From JAHDDW01 sp964648795 (GTDB lineage Bacteria; Actinomycetota; Acidimicrobiia; Acidimicrobiales; SZUA-35), in assembly GCA_964648795.1 (NCBI GenBank), contig CAZYMB010000002.1, positions 1-64,000 on the forward strand: DNA of 64,000 nucleotides, given 5' to 3'. Positions 51,731 through 61,787 of this stretch are shown in pieces. The position numbers were made by a program, and so were the translations under genes. Position 1 is the stretch's first letter. Every line of letters starts with the position of its first letter. The notes under the pieces are model-generated. The model saw nothing but the letters and a program-made list of their open reading frames with translations. It was not told where the DNA came from and made no database searches.

Positions 51731-52984
51731 GTGATAGATGTTCAAAAACTTTGCTCTGACGCTAGTTATCGGCAACGCTCAATCGATAAAGGTGCTGATC
51801 CTGGACTAATCGACAAGGTATGTGACCTGTCTTCGGCGAGGTCCAAGCATCTGCAAACGACTGAAGCAATCCGAGCTAAAGCCAATTCCATGGCTAAAGA
51901 GATTGGTGCTGCGGCTCCAGATGAACGAGAAGCTAAAATTGCCGAAGCTTCGGAGCTTAAGGCCGAGTTGGCTGTAGCAGAAAAAAAACTAGAGACAATT
52001 CAGTCAGAGTTCGATTCGCTGAGTCTTGAAATTCCAAACCCAGCACATGAATCAGTGCCTCAAGGTGGTGAAGAAAACTTTCAGGTCGAGGAAGTTTTTG
52101 GTAACACGCCGGCTGCCAAAATTAGTCACGGAGATATCGGTGAAGCTCTTGGGATTGTAGACACCGAACGCGCCGTGCGCATGTCAGGCAGTCGCTTTGG
52201 TTACATCATGGCCGAAGCCGCAAGACTTCAGTTTGGTTTGATCCAGTGGACACTAGAAAAGCTCGACAGCTACGGCTTCGTTCCTGTAGTTACCCCTGTA
52301 CTAGTTAGAGAAGAAATGATGGAGCTTTCAGGCTTCTTCCCCACTGACAAAAGCACCGCCTACAAGATCGAAGGCGACGACCACTACTTGATTGGGACAT
52401 CCGAAGTTGCTTTGGCTGGCCTTCACAGACAAGAACAACTTGATGTTGACAACCTTCCTCTACGATATGCAGGCTACTCAAGTTGCTTTAGACGTGAAGC
52501 CGGAACCTATGGCAAGGACACCAGTGGACTCTTCAGGCTTCACCAATTCGATAAAGTCGAAATGTTCACCTACGTTCACCCAGACAACTCTTGGGATGAG
52601 CTTGAACGAATCCGCAAGATTCAGACCGAAATTTTCTCTGAGTTAGAGCTTCCGTTTAGAGTAATCACAACCGCAGCCAAGGACTTAGGGTCAGCTGCGG
52701 CCAAAAAGTATGACCTCGAAGTATGGTTACCATCCGAGCAACGCTATAGAGAAATCACTAGTTGTTCTAACTACACCGATTACTCGGCACGAAGAATGAA
52801 CACAACGGTAAAGATTGATGGCAAAAAGCAGTTGGTCCATACCCTAAATGGAACAGCTTGTGCTGTCGGTAGAACGCTGTTGAATATCTTTGAGAACCAC
52901 CAAACCGACGACGGTACCGTGTTGATTCCGAAAGTTTTGCAGCCATATTGTGGTGGCATCGAAGCAATAGAGCCTAAAAACTAG
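51731..52984 (+). CDS. serS: Seryl-tRNA synthetase
   Basis: 417 residues, class II: N-terminal coiled-coil tRNA arm (about 30-105), GTSEVALAGL, CFRREAGTYGKDTSGLFRLHQF (motif 2), SCSNYTDYSARRMN and NGTACAVGRTLLNIFEN (motif 3). GTG start at 51731 gives MIDVQKL, as in the family. Confidence 0.97.
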   Translation: MIDVQKLCSDASYRQRSIDKGADPGLIDKVCDLSSARSKHLQTTEAIRAKANSMAKEIGAAAPDEREAKIAEASELKAELAVAEKKLETIQSEFDSLSLEIPNPAHESVPQGGEENFQVEEVFGNTPAAKISHGDIGEALGIVDTERAVRMSGSRFGYIMAEAARLQFGLIQWTLEKLDSYGFVPVVTPVLVREEMMELSGFFPTDKSTAYKIEGDDHYLIGTSEVALAGLHRQEQLDVDNLPLRYAGYSSCFRREAGTYGKDTSGLFRLHQFDKVEMFTYVHPDNSWDELERIRKIQTEIFSELELPFRVITTAAKDLGSAAAKKYDLEVWLPSEQRYREITSCSNYTDYSARRMNTTVKIDGKKQLVHTLNGTACAVGRTLLNIFENHQTDDGTVLIPKVLQPYCGGIEAIEPKN

Positions 52985-53062
52985 CTAATTTAGACAAATA
53001 CACCGCGCTGTAGGCACTGAGTCACTAATATCGGCGTCCAGCGATCCGAATAGGTTACTACC

Positions 53063-54328
53063 ATGTCAAGCCAGCACCAGAGCCTTCACGAAGCTTCAGT
53101 AAGCCAATTTCAAAAAGCCGCTGAGATTATCGATGTAAAAGAGAAATATCGGAAGATTCTCGCAGCTCCGAAAAACGAGATAATCGTAAACTTTCCAGTC
53201 TCGCTAGATGATGGCTCGATGAAAATCTTTACTGGCTACAGGATTCAACACAACAACATCCTCGGTCCATTTAAGGGCGGCCTCCGTTTCCACCACACGG
53301 TTAATCTTGATGAAGTCAGAGCACTGGCTGCTTGGATGACATTTAAGACAGCTCTTAGCGACATCCCATTTGGTGGAGCCAAAGGTGGAGTCACAATGAA
53401 CCCCCGTGACTACTCCCAAGCTGAACTAGAACGAATTGTTCGTCGTTTCACTCATGCTCTCGGTCAGAACATTGGACCAGATCATGACATACCGGCCCCC
53501 GATGTGGGCACCAATAGCCAAACCATGGACTGGCTAATGGACACATATGTTAATACAGCCACACCAGGGTCTCGCCAAGCAACTAAGGGTGTTGTAACCG
53601 GTAAGTCCATTGAGTGTGGCGGCTCAAAGGGTCGTGATGCTGCGACTGGTCAAGGTGTGCTCTACAGTCTTCGTCACTGGTGTGGTGAAACTGATACACG
53701 CCTAAACTCACTCAAAATCGCGATTCAGGGCTTTGGTAATGTGGGTGGTCACTTCGCTCGCCTTGCGTCTGAAGCTGGCTGTAAAGTTATTGCTATTGCG
53801 GATCATACTGGGACAATTGCTGATGAGGCTGGTATCGATATTGGCGCCCTCACTGAGTATGCCAAAGCTAACGGTGGTATTGCAGGCTTTGACAAAGCCG
53901 ATGAAATCGACACTGAGGAACTCTTTTCTGTTGATGTAGACGTACTAGTCCCAGCTGCGTTGGAGAATCAAATTACCGTTGAACGCGCAAAGTCAATGAA
54001 GGCAAAGCTAGTAATCGAAGCCGCCAACGGTCCCACCACACCAGAAGCTGATCAACTTTTAATAGACAACGGCATTGAAGTCATCCCGGACATTCTTGCC
54101 AATGCTGGTGGTGTAATTGTTTCCTACTTTGAATGGCTACAAAATAAATCATCTCGTAGTTGGTCAACTGATGATATTGAAGATCGCTTTCGAGAAATTG
54201 TTTGGCGAGCTCATGATTCTGTAGTCGATGCCAAACAAGAACTCGTTTGTTCTATGCGTGATGCTGCTTACGTGGTGGCACTGAAGCGAATCATCTCAAC
54301 TTACGAACGTCGCGGGATTTTTCCTTAA
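53063..54328 (+). CDS. gdhA: Glutamate dehydrogenase
   Basis: 421 residues. GPFKGGLRFHHTVNLDEVR and the PFGGAKGGV segment hold the two substrate lysines; IPAPDVGTNSQTMDW is next; IQGFGNVGGHFA is the nucleotide-binding glycine motif. Hexameric type of about 420 residues, usually NAD- or dual-specific. The next gene is GSII. Confidence 0.95.
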   Translation: MSSQHQSLHEASVSQFQKAAEIIDVKEKYRKILAAPKNEIIVNFPVSLDDGSMKIFTGYRIQHNNILGPFKGGLRFHHTVNLDEVRALAAWMTFKTALSDIPFGGAKGGVTMNPRDYSQAELERIVRRFTHALGQNIGPDHDIPAPDVGTNSQTMDWLMDTYVNTATPGSRQATKGVVTGKSIECGGSKGRDAATGQGVLYSLRHWCGETDTRLNSLKIAIQGFGNVGGHFARLASEAGCKVIAIADHTGTIADEAGIDIGALTEYAKANGGIAGFDKADEIDTEELFSVDVDVLVPAALENQITVERAKSMKAKLVIEAANGPTTPEADQLLIDNGIEVIPDILANAGGVIVSYFEWLQNKSSRSWSTDDIEDRFREIVWRAHDSVVDAKQELVCSMRDAAYVVALKRIISTYERRGIFP

Positions 54329-54409
54329 ACAACTATCTGCGAATCTAGTAGTGCGATAATAGGGCTTAGCTACCTGCTTCTCATAAATGAGTTGCACTAT
54401 GGAGGAAAC

Positions 54410-55423
54410 ATGGTTTATCGCGCAGAATATCTGTGGATAGATGGAACTGAGCCCACTGCCGAAATCAGATCCAAGACAAAAGTCTTGGCCGATGGTGAAG
54501 CACCTGGGACTTGGGGTTACGACGGGTCCAGCACTAATCAAGCAGCCGGCGATGACTCAGATATTGTTCTAGAACCAAAGTTCACATGCCCTGACCCAAT
54601 CCGAGGTGGAAGCGACATCTTGGTAATGTGCGAAACATACACTCCTAGCGACATGTTGCCCCATTCGACTAATCATCGTGCTGCGGCAGTCAAAGCCTTA
54701 GAAACCTACGCTGACCAAGAACCGTTGTTTGGTCTCGAGCAGGAATATACAATGCTTGACCCTGTAACTGAGTGGCCATACGGATTTCCTGCAGGCGGCT
54801 ACCCACGCCCACAGGGCCCTTACTACTGTGGTGTTGGTGCAGTTGCCATCTCAGGACGAGATATTGTCGAAGAACACACCACTCTTTGTATTGAAGCAGG
54901 GCTTGCAATTTCTGGTACAAACGCAGAGGTTATGCCGGGGCAATGGGAGTTCCAAATCGGGCCAGTCGACACCGTTACGGTAGCTGACCACACCTGGATT
55001 GCCAGATACCTTCTTTACAGAGTTGGTGAAAAGTACAACGTTGAAATCTCACTAGCAGCCAAGCCAATGAAGGGTGATTGGAATGGGGCTGGGATGCACA
55101 CGAACTTCTCGACCAAGGCTATGCGTGAGTCCTACCCCCCAATCGAACAAGCTGCACAATCACTGGGTGCCCCCGGCAAGCCAGAAGAACATCTAGCCGG
55201 CTACGGTCAAGGGATCGAAGAGCGCCTAACTGGAGCTCACGAAACGCAACGATACGATGAGTACTCTTATGGAGTATCTGATCGTGGAGCTTCCGTTCGT
55301 ATTCCATGGCAAGTCGCTCAAGACCAGAAGGGCTACATCGAGGATCGTCGCCCTAATGCGAATGCTGACCCTTATGTTGTTGCTCGTCTAATGACAAATA
55401 CTGTCTGCGCAGCACTGGCCTAA
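54410..55423 (+). CDS. glnII: Type II (eukaryotic-like) glutamine synthetase
   Basis: 337 residues. WGYDGSSTNQA, FGLEQEYTMLD, GYPRPQGPYYCGVG, GTNAEVMPGQWEFQIGP and KGDWNGAGMHTNFST are GSII signatures. ATG 54410 with GGAGG just upstream is preferred to a longer frame. It forms glutamine from glutamate and ammonia. GSII is not regulated by adenylylation. It follows gdhA, 81 bases away. Confidence 0.96.
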   Translation: MVYRAEYLWIDGTEPTAEIRSKTKVLADGEAPGTWGYDGSSTNQAAGDDSDIVLEPKFTCPDPIRGGSDILVMCETYTPSDMLPHSTNHRAAAVKALETYADQEPLFGLEQEYTMLDPVTEWPYGFPAGGYPRPQGPYYCGVGAVAISGRDIVEEHTTLCIEAGLAISGTNAEVMPGQWEFQIGPVDTVTVADHTWIARYLLYRVGEKYNVEISLAAKPMKGDWNGAGMHTNFSTKAMRESYPPIEQAAQSLGAPGKPEEHLAGYGQGIEERLTGAHETQRYDEYSYGVSDRGASVRIPWQVAQDQKGYIEDRRPNANADPYVVARLMTNTVCAALA

Positions 55424-55503
55424 ACGCCAAAAAGCCTAATAAACAAGGCCATTTAGGGCGCGCTGACAAATTAACAAACGACATGTAATCTAGTTACTAG
55501 AAC

Positions 55504-55547
55504 GTTGAGGAGCTTCGGGCGGGAGGCTCCTCAACCTCTGTTTTTAG
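55504..55547 (+). terminator. Strong rho-independent terminator after glnII
   Basis: GTTGAGGAGC and GCTCCTCAAC form a perfect 10-bp stem with a 12-base loop, followed by CTCTGTTTTT. It ends the gdhA/glnII region and abuts the convergent asd stop. Confidence 0.92.
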
Positions 55548-56563
55548 GACTCTTTTGCGAGCAACTCTGCGATCTGCACCGCATTGAGTGCGGCGCCTTT
55601 GCGTAAGTTGTCTCCAACAACAAACAGGCTCAGTCCATTTTCAAATACTTCTGACGGGCGAATTCGTCCGACTAGAGATTCATCTATCCCCGCTGACTTG
55701 AGCGGCGTTGGAATGTTATCTACAATCACATCTGAGCGTTGAGATAACAGGTTAGTTGCCTCAGCTGGAGTGATTGGCGACTCGAACGACGCAGTAATCG
55801 CCAACGAGTGACCTGTATAAACCGGAACACGAACACAGGTCGGGGCTACCGTCAAATCTTCAATTCCCAAAATCTTGCGACTCTCATAACGAAGTTTCTG
55901 TTCTTCTGATGTCTCGTATAGACCATCATCAACTAGATCGCCAGCCCATGGAAGAGCGTTATAGGCAATTGGTTCTGCATAGGTAGCTGGCTCAGAAAAG
56001 CTAACACTTTGACCATCTGTCACTAGCGATGCAGGAGAAGAGGCTGAATCAATCTGATTAGTCAGCTCGTCTACTCCAGCAAGACCGCTTCCAGAAACTG
56101 CTTGGTAAGAGCTAACGATCATTGCTTTAAGGCCAGCTGCCTCATGAAGTGTTTTCATAACTGGCATTGCAACCATGGTCGTACAGTTCGGATTCGCAAT
56201 AATGCCCTTAGGACAATTGGCTACATCCTCATCATTGGCGCCAACAACGACCAGAGGAACTCCGTCATCTTGTCGCCAGGCGGAAGAATTGTCAACTACA
56301 ACTGCGCCATCTAGTACAACCTTGGGAGCTAACTCTTTAGAAGTTGAACCACCGGCAGAGAACAACACTATATCTAAGCCTTCGTAAGACGCTGCTGAAG
56401 CATCTTCAACAATTATTGACCGACCATTCCAGGTGATCTCTTTGCCAGCGGACCGAGGACTAGCAAACAATCTGAGCTCATCAATGTCTGGCATCCTCTT
56501 AGCCAAAATATCTAGCATCACCCCGCCAACTTGACCAGTGGCCCCTACAATTCCTATATTCAT
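55544..56563 (-). CDS. asd: Aspartate-semialdehyde dehydrogenase
   Basis: 339 residues: GIVGATGQVGGVM (NADP site), NPNCTTMVAMP (nucleophilic Cys), SSYQAVSGSG and the VRVPVYTGHSLA segment. Reduces aspartyl phosphate toward lysine, threonine and methionine. It follows lysC by seven bases. Confidence 0.96.
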   Translation of the reverse strand: MNIGIVGATGQVGGVMLDILAKRMPDIDELRLFASPRSAGKEITWNGRSIIVEDASAASYEGLDIVLFSAGGSTSKELAPKVVLDGAVVVDNSSAWRQDDGVPLVVVGANDEDVANCPKGIIANPNCTTMVAMPVMKTLHEAAGLKAMIVSSYQAVSGSGLAGVDELTNQIDSASSPASLVTDGQSVSFSEPATYAEPIAYNALPWAGDLVDDGLYETSEEQKLRYESRKILGIEDLTVAPTCVRVPVYTGHSLAITASFESPITPAEATNLLSQRSDVIVDNIPTPLKSAGIDESLVGRIRPSEVFENGLSLFVVGDNLRKGAALNAVQIAELLAKES

Positions 56564-56570
56564 TTTGTTC

Positions 56571-57815
56571 CTAACCTAATCCGAAGCCGGCGTGTAGTTC
56601 TACGACAGCTCTTTCGGCAAAGTCTTCGTCGATAACACAACTTACTCTTACAGGAGAAGTAGAGATCATATGAATGTTGATGCCGTTGTCTCCAAGGATG
56701 TCAAACATCTTTGCGGCCACCCCTGGATTTGATTTCATAGCTGCTCCAACAATTGTTACCTTGGCGACCGCATCGCTACCAGCTACAGCGGTGGCACCAA
56801 GCTCAGCAAGTAGATCTTTACTTAGGGCATCGGCCACCTTGTCAGACTCTTCTGTCGCAGCAGTAAATGTAATGTCGGTCTTGCCGTCAGGCGATACATT
56901 CTGGACGATCATGTCAACTGACACGCCGGCGTCTGCCAAAGTGCCGAAGAGCTTCGCTGAGTGACCAGGGATGTCACTGACATCTGAGATCGTGTGCTTG
57001 GACATGTCTGAATCGTGAGTGACAGCGGTAATGCTTGAGCGTTCCATAATGTTGATTCCTTGTTGTTTGGTTGCTGGCGGATACTCTGACCCAGCTACGT
57101 TTGTGCCTGCTTCCCAGGTAAAAGCTGAGCGAATATGCAAAGGCACACCCCAAAGATGTGCCAGTTCTACAGATCTTAAAGCAGGCTTAGGACAACCTGC
57201 TGCCGTGAGCTCTAGGAGTTCGTCGAATGAAATCTCACTAAGTTTCTGTGCGTTTGGTACAAGCCTCGGATCGGCTGAGAACACACCGGACACATCTGTA
57301 AATAACTCACATGCATCAGCGTCTAGAGCCATGGCCAGCCCAACAGCTGTTGTGTCACTCCCACCTCGACCTAAGAAAGTAATGTCCTTCTCTGTCGATA
57401 CGCCCTGACTTCCAGCAACTACTGGAACTACGCCGGCATCGATCGCCTCTGAAATTCGGAATGGGTTAATCTCTAGAATCTTTGCATTGCGATGATTAGT
57501 GTCGGTCAAGAAACCAGCCTGAGAACCGGTGAAGGATTCTGCTTCGATTCCTAGGTCATTTAGAGCCATACAAACCAAAGCAATTGCTTTACGTTCTCCA
57601 GCAGTAATTAGCATGTCCATTTCTCGCCCCGGCTTAGACCTAGAGACCTGATTGGCTACATGCAGAAGATCGTCAGTTTCTTTGCCCATCGCAGAAACAA
57701 CCAACGCAATAGAGTCACCAAGATTGACTCTTCGGGCAACCTGATCTGCCACTGCCTTGATTCTGTCAGGGGAGGCAACCGAGGTGCCGCCAAACTTTTG
57801 AACTAGTAAAGCCAC
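56571..57815 (-). CDS. lysC: Aspartokinase
   Basis: 414 residues from GTG 57815: LVQKFGGTSVAS (kinase motif), ITAGERKAIALV, FLGRGGSDTTAVG, ELFTDVSGVFSADPR, and two C-terminal ACT domains for feedback control (SVDMIVQNVSPDGKTDIT; INIHMISTSPVRVSCV). A longer frame reaching 57968 overlaps the divergent cyclophilin gene and is not used. It forms an operon with asd. Confidence 0.96.
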   Translation of the reverse strand: MALLVQKFGGTSVASPDRIKAVADQVARRVNLGDSIALVVSAMGKETDDLLHVANQVSRSKPGREMDMLITAGERKAIALVCMALNDLGIEAESFTGSQAGFLTDTNHRNAKILEINPFRISEAIDAGVVPVVAGSQGVSTEKDITFLGRGGSDTTAVGLAMALDADACELFTDVSGVFSADPRLVPNAQKLSEISFDELLELTAAGCPKPALRSVELAHLWGVPLHIRSAFTWEAGTNVAGSEYPPATKQQGINIMERSSITAVTHDSDMSKHTISDVSDIPGHSAKLFGTLADAGVSVDMIVQNVSPDGKTDITFTAATEESDKVADALSKDLLAELGATAVAGSDAVAKVTIVGAAMKSNPGVAAKMFDILGDNGINIHMISTSPVRVSCVIDEDFAERAVVELHAGFGLG

Positions 57816-57935
57816 AGTTATATAACGTACAAGATCAAACACCTCTTTAGTAATCGCTGAGCAGAGTTTAAGCAGTAAATCGCGACCTTCAGCAATATTG
57901 TCCGGTATGGCGCACAGAATTGATAGTTTTGAGCT

Positions 57936-58820
57936 GTGGCAACAGAAAAACGTGAAAGACAGCGCCAAAATAGGGCGAAAAAGAACGAAATTGAAGCGGC
58001 TCAGGCCAAAAAGGCTTCAACCGGTAAGGTAGTGCGAAATATAAGCCTAATTGCGGTGGTAATCATAGGTGTTGTGTTAGCTATCAACTTCTTTGGTGGA
58101 GACGACGAAATAGCTATTGAAACTACTGAAGGCGCCGACTCTGCTGATATTGACGAATTCGAAGACTTCCTAGAAGACGCTCAAGCAGACGGGTTGATCG
58201 AGCCAGAAATCGAAATAACTGAAACAGAAGATGATAACGATGAAGCTGGGCTCGAAGTAGTTGAATCTAGTTTCCCATGTCCGGCCACAGATGGGTCTAG
58301 CGAACAAGTTAGAGTATTTGATGGAGTACCACCAAGTTGTTTAACTGCAGGTGTCGACTACTCAGCAGTATTAGATACAAGTTTTGGAACGCTCGAAATA
58401 GATCTAGCCCAAGACACCGCTCCTACTACGGTGAACAACTTTGTTTACCTAAGTCGCTACCAATACTACGACGGGCTTAGCTTCCACCGAATTGTCGAAG
58501 ACTTCGTTATTCAGGGTGGCGATCCAGACGGTAATGGAACCGGTGGGCCTGGTTACAGCTTCGAAGATGAACTTCCAGATGACATTTCGGCGTACCAACC
58601 GGGGACAGTGGCTATGGCAAACTCGGGCCCTAACACTAACGGTAGCCAGTTCTTCATTGTTACTGCCGACGAATGGCCCGGACAACCAGCATTTAGCATC
58701 TTTGGTGAAGTTACAGAAGGCCTAGACGACGTTATAGAAGTAAGCCAAGTCCAAGTCGATCCAGGCAGTGTTCCAGTTGACGATGTAATCATAAACTCAG
58801 TGGAGATTATTGAGTCTTGA
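57936..58820 (+). CDS. Membrane-anchored cyclophilin-type peptidyl-prolyl isomerase
   Basis: 294 residues: basic cytoplasmic start (KRERQRQNRAKK), one transmembrane helix (about 34-52), an acidic linker, and a cyclophilin domain with SFHRIVEDFVIQGGDP, MANSGPNTNGSQFFI and FSIFGEVTEG. It folds proteins outside the membrane. GTG start. Its stop shares TTGA with the aat start. Confidence 0.92.
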   Translation: MATEKRERQRQNRAKKNEIEAAQAKKASTGKVVRNISLIAVVIIGVVLAINFFGGDDEIAIETTEGADSADIDEFEDFLEDAQADGLIEPEIEITETEDDNDEAGLEVVESSFPCPATDGSSEQVRVFDGVPPSCLTAGVDYSAVLDTSFGTLEIDLAQDTAPTTVNNFVYLSRYQYYDGLSFHRIVEDFVIQGGDPDGNGTGGPGYSFEDELPDDISAYQPGTVAMANSGPNTNGSQFFIVTADEWPGQPAFSIFGEVTEGLDDVIEVSQVQVDPGSVPVDDVIINSVEIIES

Positions 58821-59455
58821 GTGAGCAAAGCTCTATTGCATTCTTTGACATAACCACATTAGAGCTCGCTCAAGATCTCGTCTTTGTTGGCGGCGACTTA
58901 ACAACTCCAAACTTGTTGGCTGCATACACCGCTGGCTACTTCCCGATGCCAGTCGAAAATGAAATCGGGTGGTTCTCTCCGCTCGAGCGAGCCGTCATGC
59001 TCACCGATGAATTTGAACCTTCACGATCCTTAAAGTCGTCGAAGAAAAAATTCGATGTCGATTTCAACACAGCGTTCGAGACCGTAATTGATGCATGCGC
59101 TGACCCAGCTCGTTCTGGGTCATGGATAGATCCACAAATCAAGAAGGCATACACTGAGCTTCATCAACTTGGGATTGCGCACAGTGTCGAAGTATTCTCC
59201 GGAGACGAACTTGTCGGAGGACTCTATGGGGTCCGCATTGGCCGCCTATTTGCCGGCGAATCTATGTTCCATCACGAAACTGATGCTTCGAAAGTCGCCT
59301 TCTGGGCTCTGTGCGAGTGGCTGGAAGAGACTTATGGATCCTGTCTGGTAGACGCCCAATGGATCACCCCACATCTGCGGACTCTTGGCTTTCGCACACT
59401 AAGCAGAGGCCAATATGCTCGCCTGCTCGCAACCGCCCTAAAAGACACGGAATGA
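58817..59455 (+). CDS. aat: Leucyl/phenylalanyl-tRNA-protein transferase
   Basis: 212 residues: GYFPMPVENEIGWFSPLER, GSWIDPQIKKAYTELHQLG, HSVEVFSGDELVGGLYGV and GESMFHHETDASKVAF match Aat, which adds Leu/Phe to N-end-rule substrates. TTG start overlapping the cyclophilin stop is the only in-frame option nearby. Its ClpS partner is not in the window. Confidence 0.94.
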   Translation: MSEQSSIAFFDITTLELAQDLVFVGGDLTTPNLLAAYTAGYFPMPVENEIGWFSPLERAVMLTDEFEPSRSLKSSKKKFDVDFNTAFETVIDACADPARSGSWIDPQIKKAYTELHQLGIAHSVEVFSGDELVGGLYGVRIGRLFAGESMFHHETDASKVAFWALCEWLEETYGSCLVDAQWITPHLRTLGFRTLSRGQYARLLATALKDTE

Positions 59456-59459
59456 TCAA

Positions 59460-61148
59460 CTAGATAGGCTTGATAAGCGATGGCTCGTAGTCGGCCGGAG
59501 CTTCAAAGCCAAGCAGATTAAAGATCGTCGCCGCCAAGTTTGCCAATCCCATGTCTAGGCTTGCCTCGCCTCGAACTAGTTCGTAGTTAACGTCGCTCCT
59601 AGAATCGCTAATTGCAAACGGAGCCGGATTCACAGTATGTGAGGTAACGGGACTACGTTCGCCGTCAACTTCTTTAAACATCACATCAGCATTGCCATGG
59701 TCAGCAGTAAATATGATCACGCCCGAAGCAGCGTGAACTGCATCTGCAAGTCGGCGAAGTTCTCTGTCCATGTGTTCCATCGAAGCAATCGTGGCCTCTA
59801 GGTTTCCGGTATGACCTACCATGTCCCCGTTGGGGTAATTGATTCGGCCAAAGCTGTAGTCACCTGATTCGACTAGTTCTATGGCGGCATCGGTAATTTC
59901 GGTGGCTTTCATCGCTGGGGCTTGAGATGGATCAATGTTGTCTGACGGGATCTCTACATAAGTCTCGAGCGCCTCATCGACAAATCCCGATGAGTTTCCA
60001 TTCCAGAAGTAAGTTACGTGACCGAACTTTTGGGTTTCAGAAATAGCAAAGCTCTTTAGCCCAAGCTCGCAGACAAACTCTGACATTGTTCTGTCGATTG
60101 CAGGTGGGTCTACCAGGTAGTTGTTTGGAATGTTTAGGTCACCGTCGTATTCGAGAAGTCCAAAATATGAAATGTCTGGCATTTCTCCCCGATCGAAAGC
60201 ATCGAAATCTGGTTCCTCTAGTGCTCTGGATATTTCGATGGCCCGATCGCCCCGAAAGTTGAACAACACCACGACATCTCCATCTTGAATTTTTCCAATT
60301 GGTTCTCCGTCGGCTACCACCACGAACTCGGGAAGGTTTTGATCCCCGGCGTCGGACTCGGCATAGAAGGTTTCTAGAGCTTCATGGGCAGACCCAAACC
60401 TGCGACCAATTCCGTGCACATGGCATTCAAACCCCCGCTGCACCATTGACCAATCTGCTTCATAGCGATCCATAGTGATGCTTTGGCGGCCACCACCAGA
60501 TGCAATCTCATAACTGATGGTCCTGCCATCACCGCTAGCCTGGCTTCGCAGCTCGTCCAAAACAGCCTGAGTCTGGTCCAAGTACTCTTTGGCGGATCGT
60601 TCAGGAGTATCTCGACCATCAAATAGCAGGTGCAGACGTACTTTTTCAATCCCACTTTCATAAGCATTGCGGACAAAGGCATGTAAGTGCGCAATGTCAG
60701 AGTGGACCCGCCCATCAGAATGAAGGCCTAAAAAGTGGAGTGTCGATCCCTGCGCAGAATCAATAACTTGTTTCCAGTTCCTAGATGAGAACAAGTCCCC
60801 GCTAGAGATTGCACCATTAACCAACTTTGCACCTTGGTCGAAAACACGACCTGCACCCATTGCGTTGTGACCTACTTCGGAGTTACCAATGTCTGAATCG
60901 CTGGGTAGACCAACATATGTCCCATGAGCTTTTAGTTCTCTATATAAATGTGAGTCAGAAAACGAGTCAATTGTTGGCGTGGCGGCCTCAGTCACTGCGT
61001 TAGCCTCGCCTTCTGGAGCTACTCCTACGCCATCGGCAATAACTAGAACCACAGGGCCAGCGCAACCAGTGAAACCGGGGTGACTCGTGAGGGTCTCTAT
61101 CTCAGATTCAGTTGTTTCTGTTACCGGTGTTTGTTGCGAGGCTGCCAT
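59460..61148 (-). CDS. gpmI: Cofactor-independent phosphoglycerate mutase
   Basis: 562 residues, longer than the usual ~510 because of a 30-residue N-terminal extension. Alkaline-phosphatase-fold enzyme with nucleophile S90 in DIGNSEVGHNAMGAGR, VHLHSDGRVH-like LHSDGRVHS, LFDGRDTPERS, MDRYEAD and TADHGNADVM. Manganese-dependent interconversion of 2- and 3-phosphoglycerate. The start is only 21 bases from the divergent HAD gene. Confidence 0.94.
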   Translation of the reverse strand: MAASQQTPVTETTESEIETLTSHPGFTGCAGPVVLVIADGVGVAPEGEANAVTEAATPTIDSFSDSHLYRELKAHGTYVGLPSDSDIGNSEVGHNAMGAGRVFDQGAKLVNGAISSGDLFSSRNWKQVIDSAQGSTLHFLGLHSDGRVHSDIAHLHAFVRNAYESGIEKVRLHLLFDGRDTPERSAKEYLDQTQAVLDELRSQASGDGRTISYEIASGGGRQSITMDRYEADWSMVQRGFECHVHGIGRRFGSAHEALETFYAESDAGDQNLPEFVVVADGEPIGKIQDGDVVVLFNFRGDRAIEISRALEEPDFDAFDRGEMPDISYFGLLEYDGDLNIPNNYLVDPPAIDRTMSEFVCELGLKSFAISETQKFGHVTYFWNGNSSGFVDEALETYVEIPSDNIDPSQAPAMKATEITDAAIELVESGDYSFGRINYPNGDMVGHTGNLEATIASMEHMDRELRRLADAVHAASGVIIFTADHGNADVMFKEVDGERSPVTSHTVNPAPFAISDSRSDVNYELVRGEASLDMGLANLAATIFNLLGFEAPADYEPSLIKPI

Positions 61149-61169
61149 AGTGCAAGACTAATTGAATCT

Positions 61170-61787
61170 ATGGACGATACTAAGCCAAACATCAAAGCCG
61201 TACTGTTTGATATCGGCGGGGTCTTACTTCGCACCACCGACCCAGTCCCGCGAGCAGAAATCAATGCAGACTACGGCCTAGGCGCTGGAGGCATCGAGCA
61301 GCTCGTCTTTAACAGCGAACATGGCCAAGCGGCTCAACTTGGCCAACTAACCGAAGGCCAGCTTTGGGAAAAAGTGGGCGTCCAAATTGGGCAACTAGAT
61401 AACATCACTGCAGTGCGAGACAAGTTCTGGGCCGGAGACAGCATTGATCTTGACATCGTGGACTGGCTCCGACAACTCAAAACAAAAGCCGACATTACTA
61501 CCGCAGTAATTTCAAACTATGCCGACAACTTGATCCCAGACCTCACCAAGTACAAAGTCTTGGATCTGTTTGACCATGTAACTGTTTCTTGCCAGGAGGG
61601 AGTTCTAAAACCAAATCCCAAGATCTACACCGATACGCTTTCGACTATCGAAGCAACAGCCCAAGAGTCAATATTTATTGATGACACTCTGGTCAACGTC
61701 CAAGCCGCTCAAGAACTTGGCATAACAGCACTACATTTTCAACCTGACCAAACTCTTGCTGAGTTAAAGAAGCTTGTAAAAATATGA
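61170..61787 (+). CDS. HAD-superfamily hydrolase
   Basis: 205 residues: VLFDIGGVL (nucleophile Asp), VISNYADN (motif II Ser), KPNPKIY (motif III Lys) and FIDDTLVNVQAA (motif IV acids). Subfamily IA phosphatase-like, substrate unknown. ATG 61170 chosen, as the longer frame lies inside gpmI. ATGA overlap with the next gene. Confidence 0.88.
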   Translation: MDDTKPNIKAVLFDIGGVLLRTTDPVPRAEINADYGLGAGGIEQLVFNSEHGQAAQLGQLTEGQLWEKVGVQIGQLDNITAVRDKFWAGDSIDLDIVDWLRQLKTKADITTAVISNYADNLIPDLTKYKVLDLFDHVTVSCQEGVLKPNPKIYTDTLSTIEATAQESIFIDDTLVNVQAAQELGITALHFQPDQTLAELKKLVKI

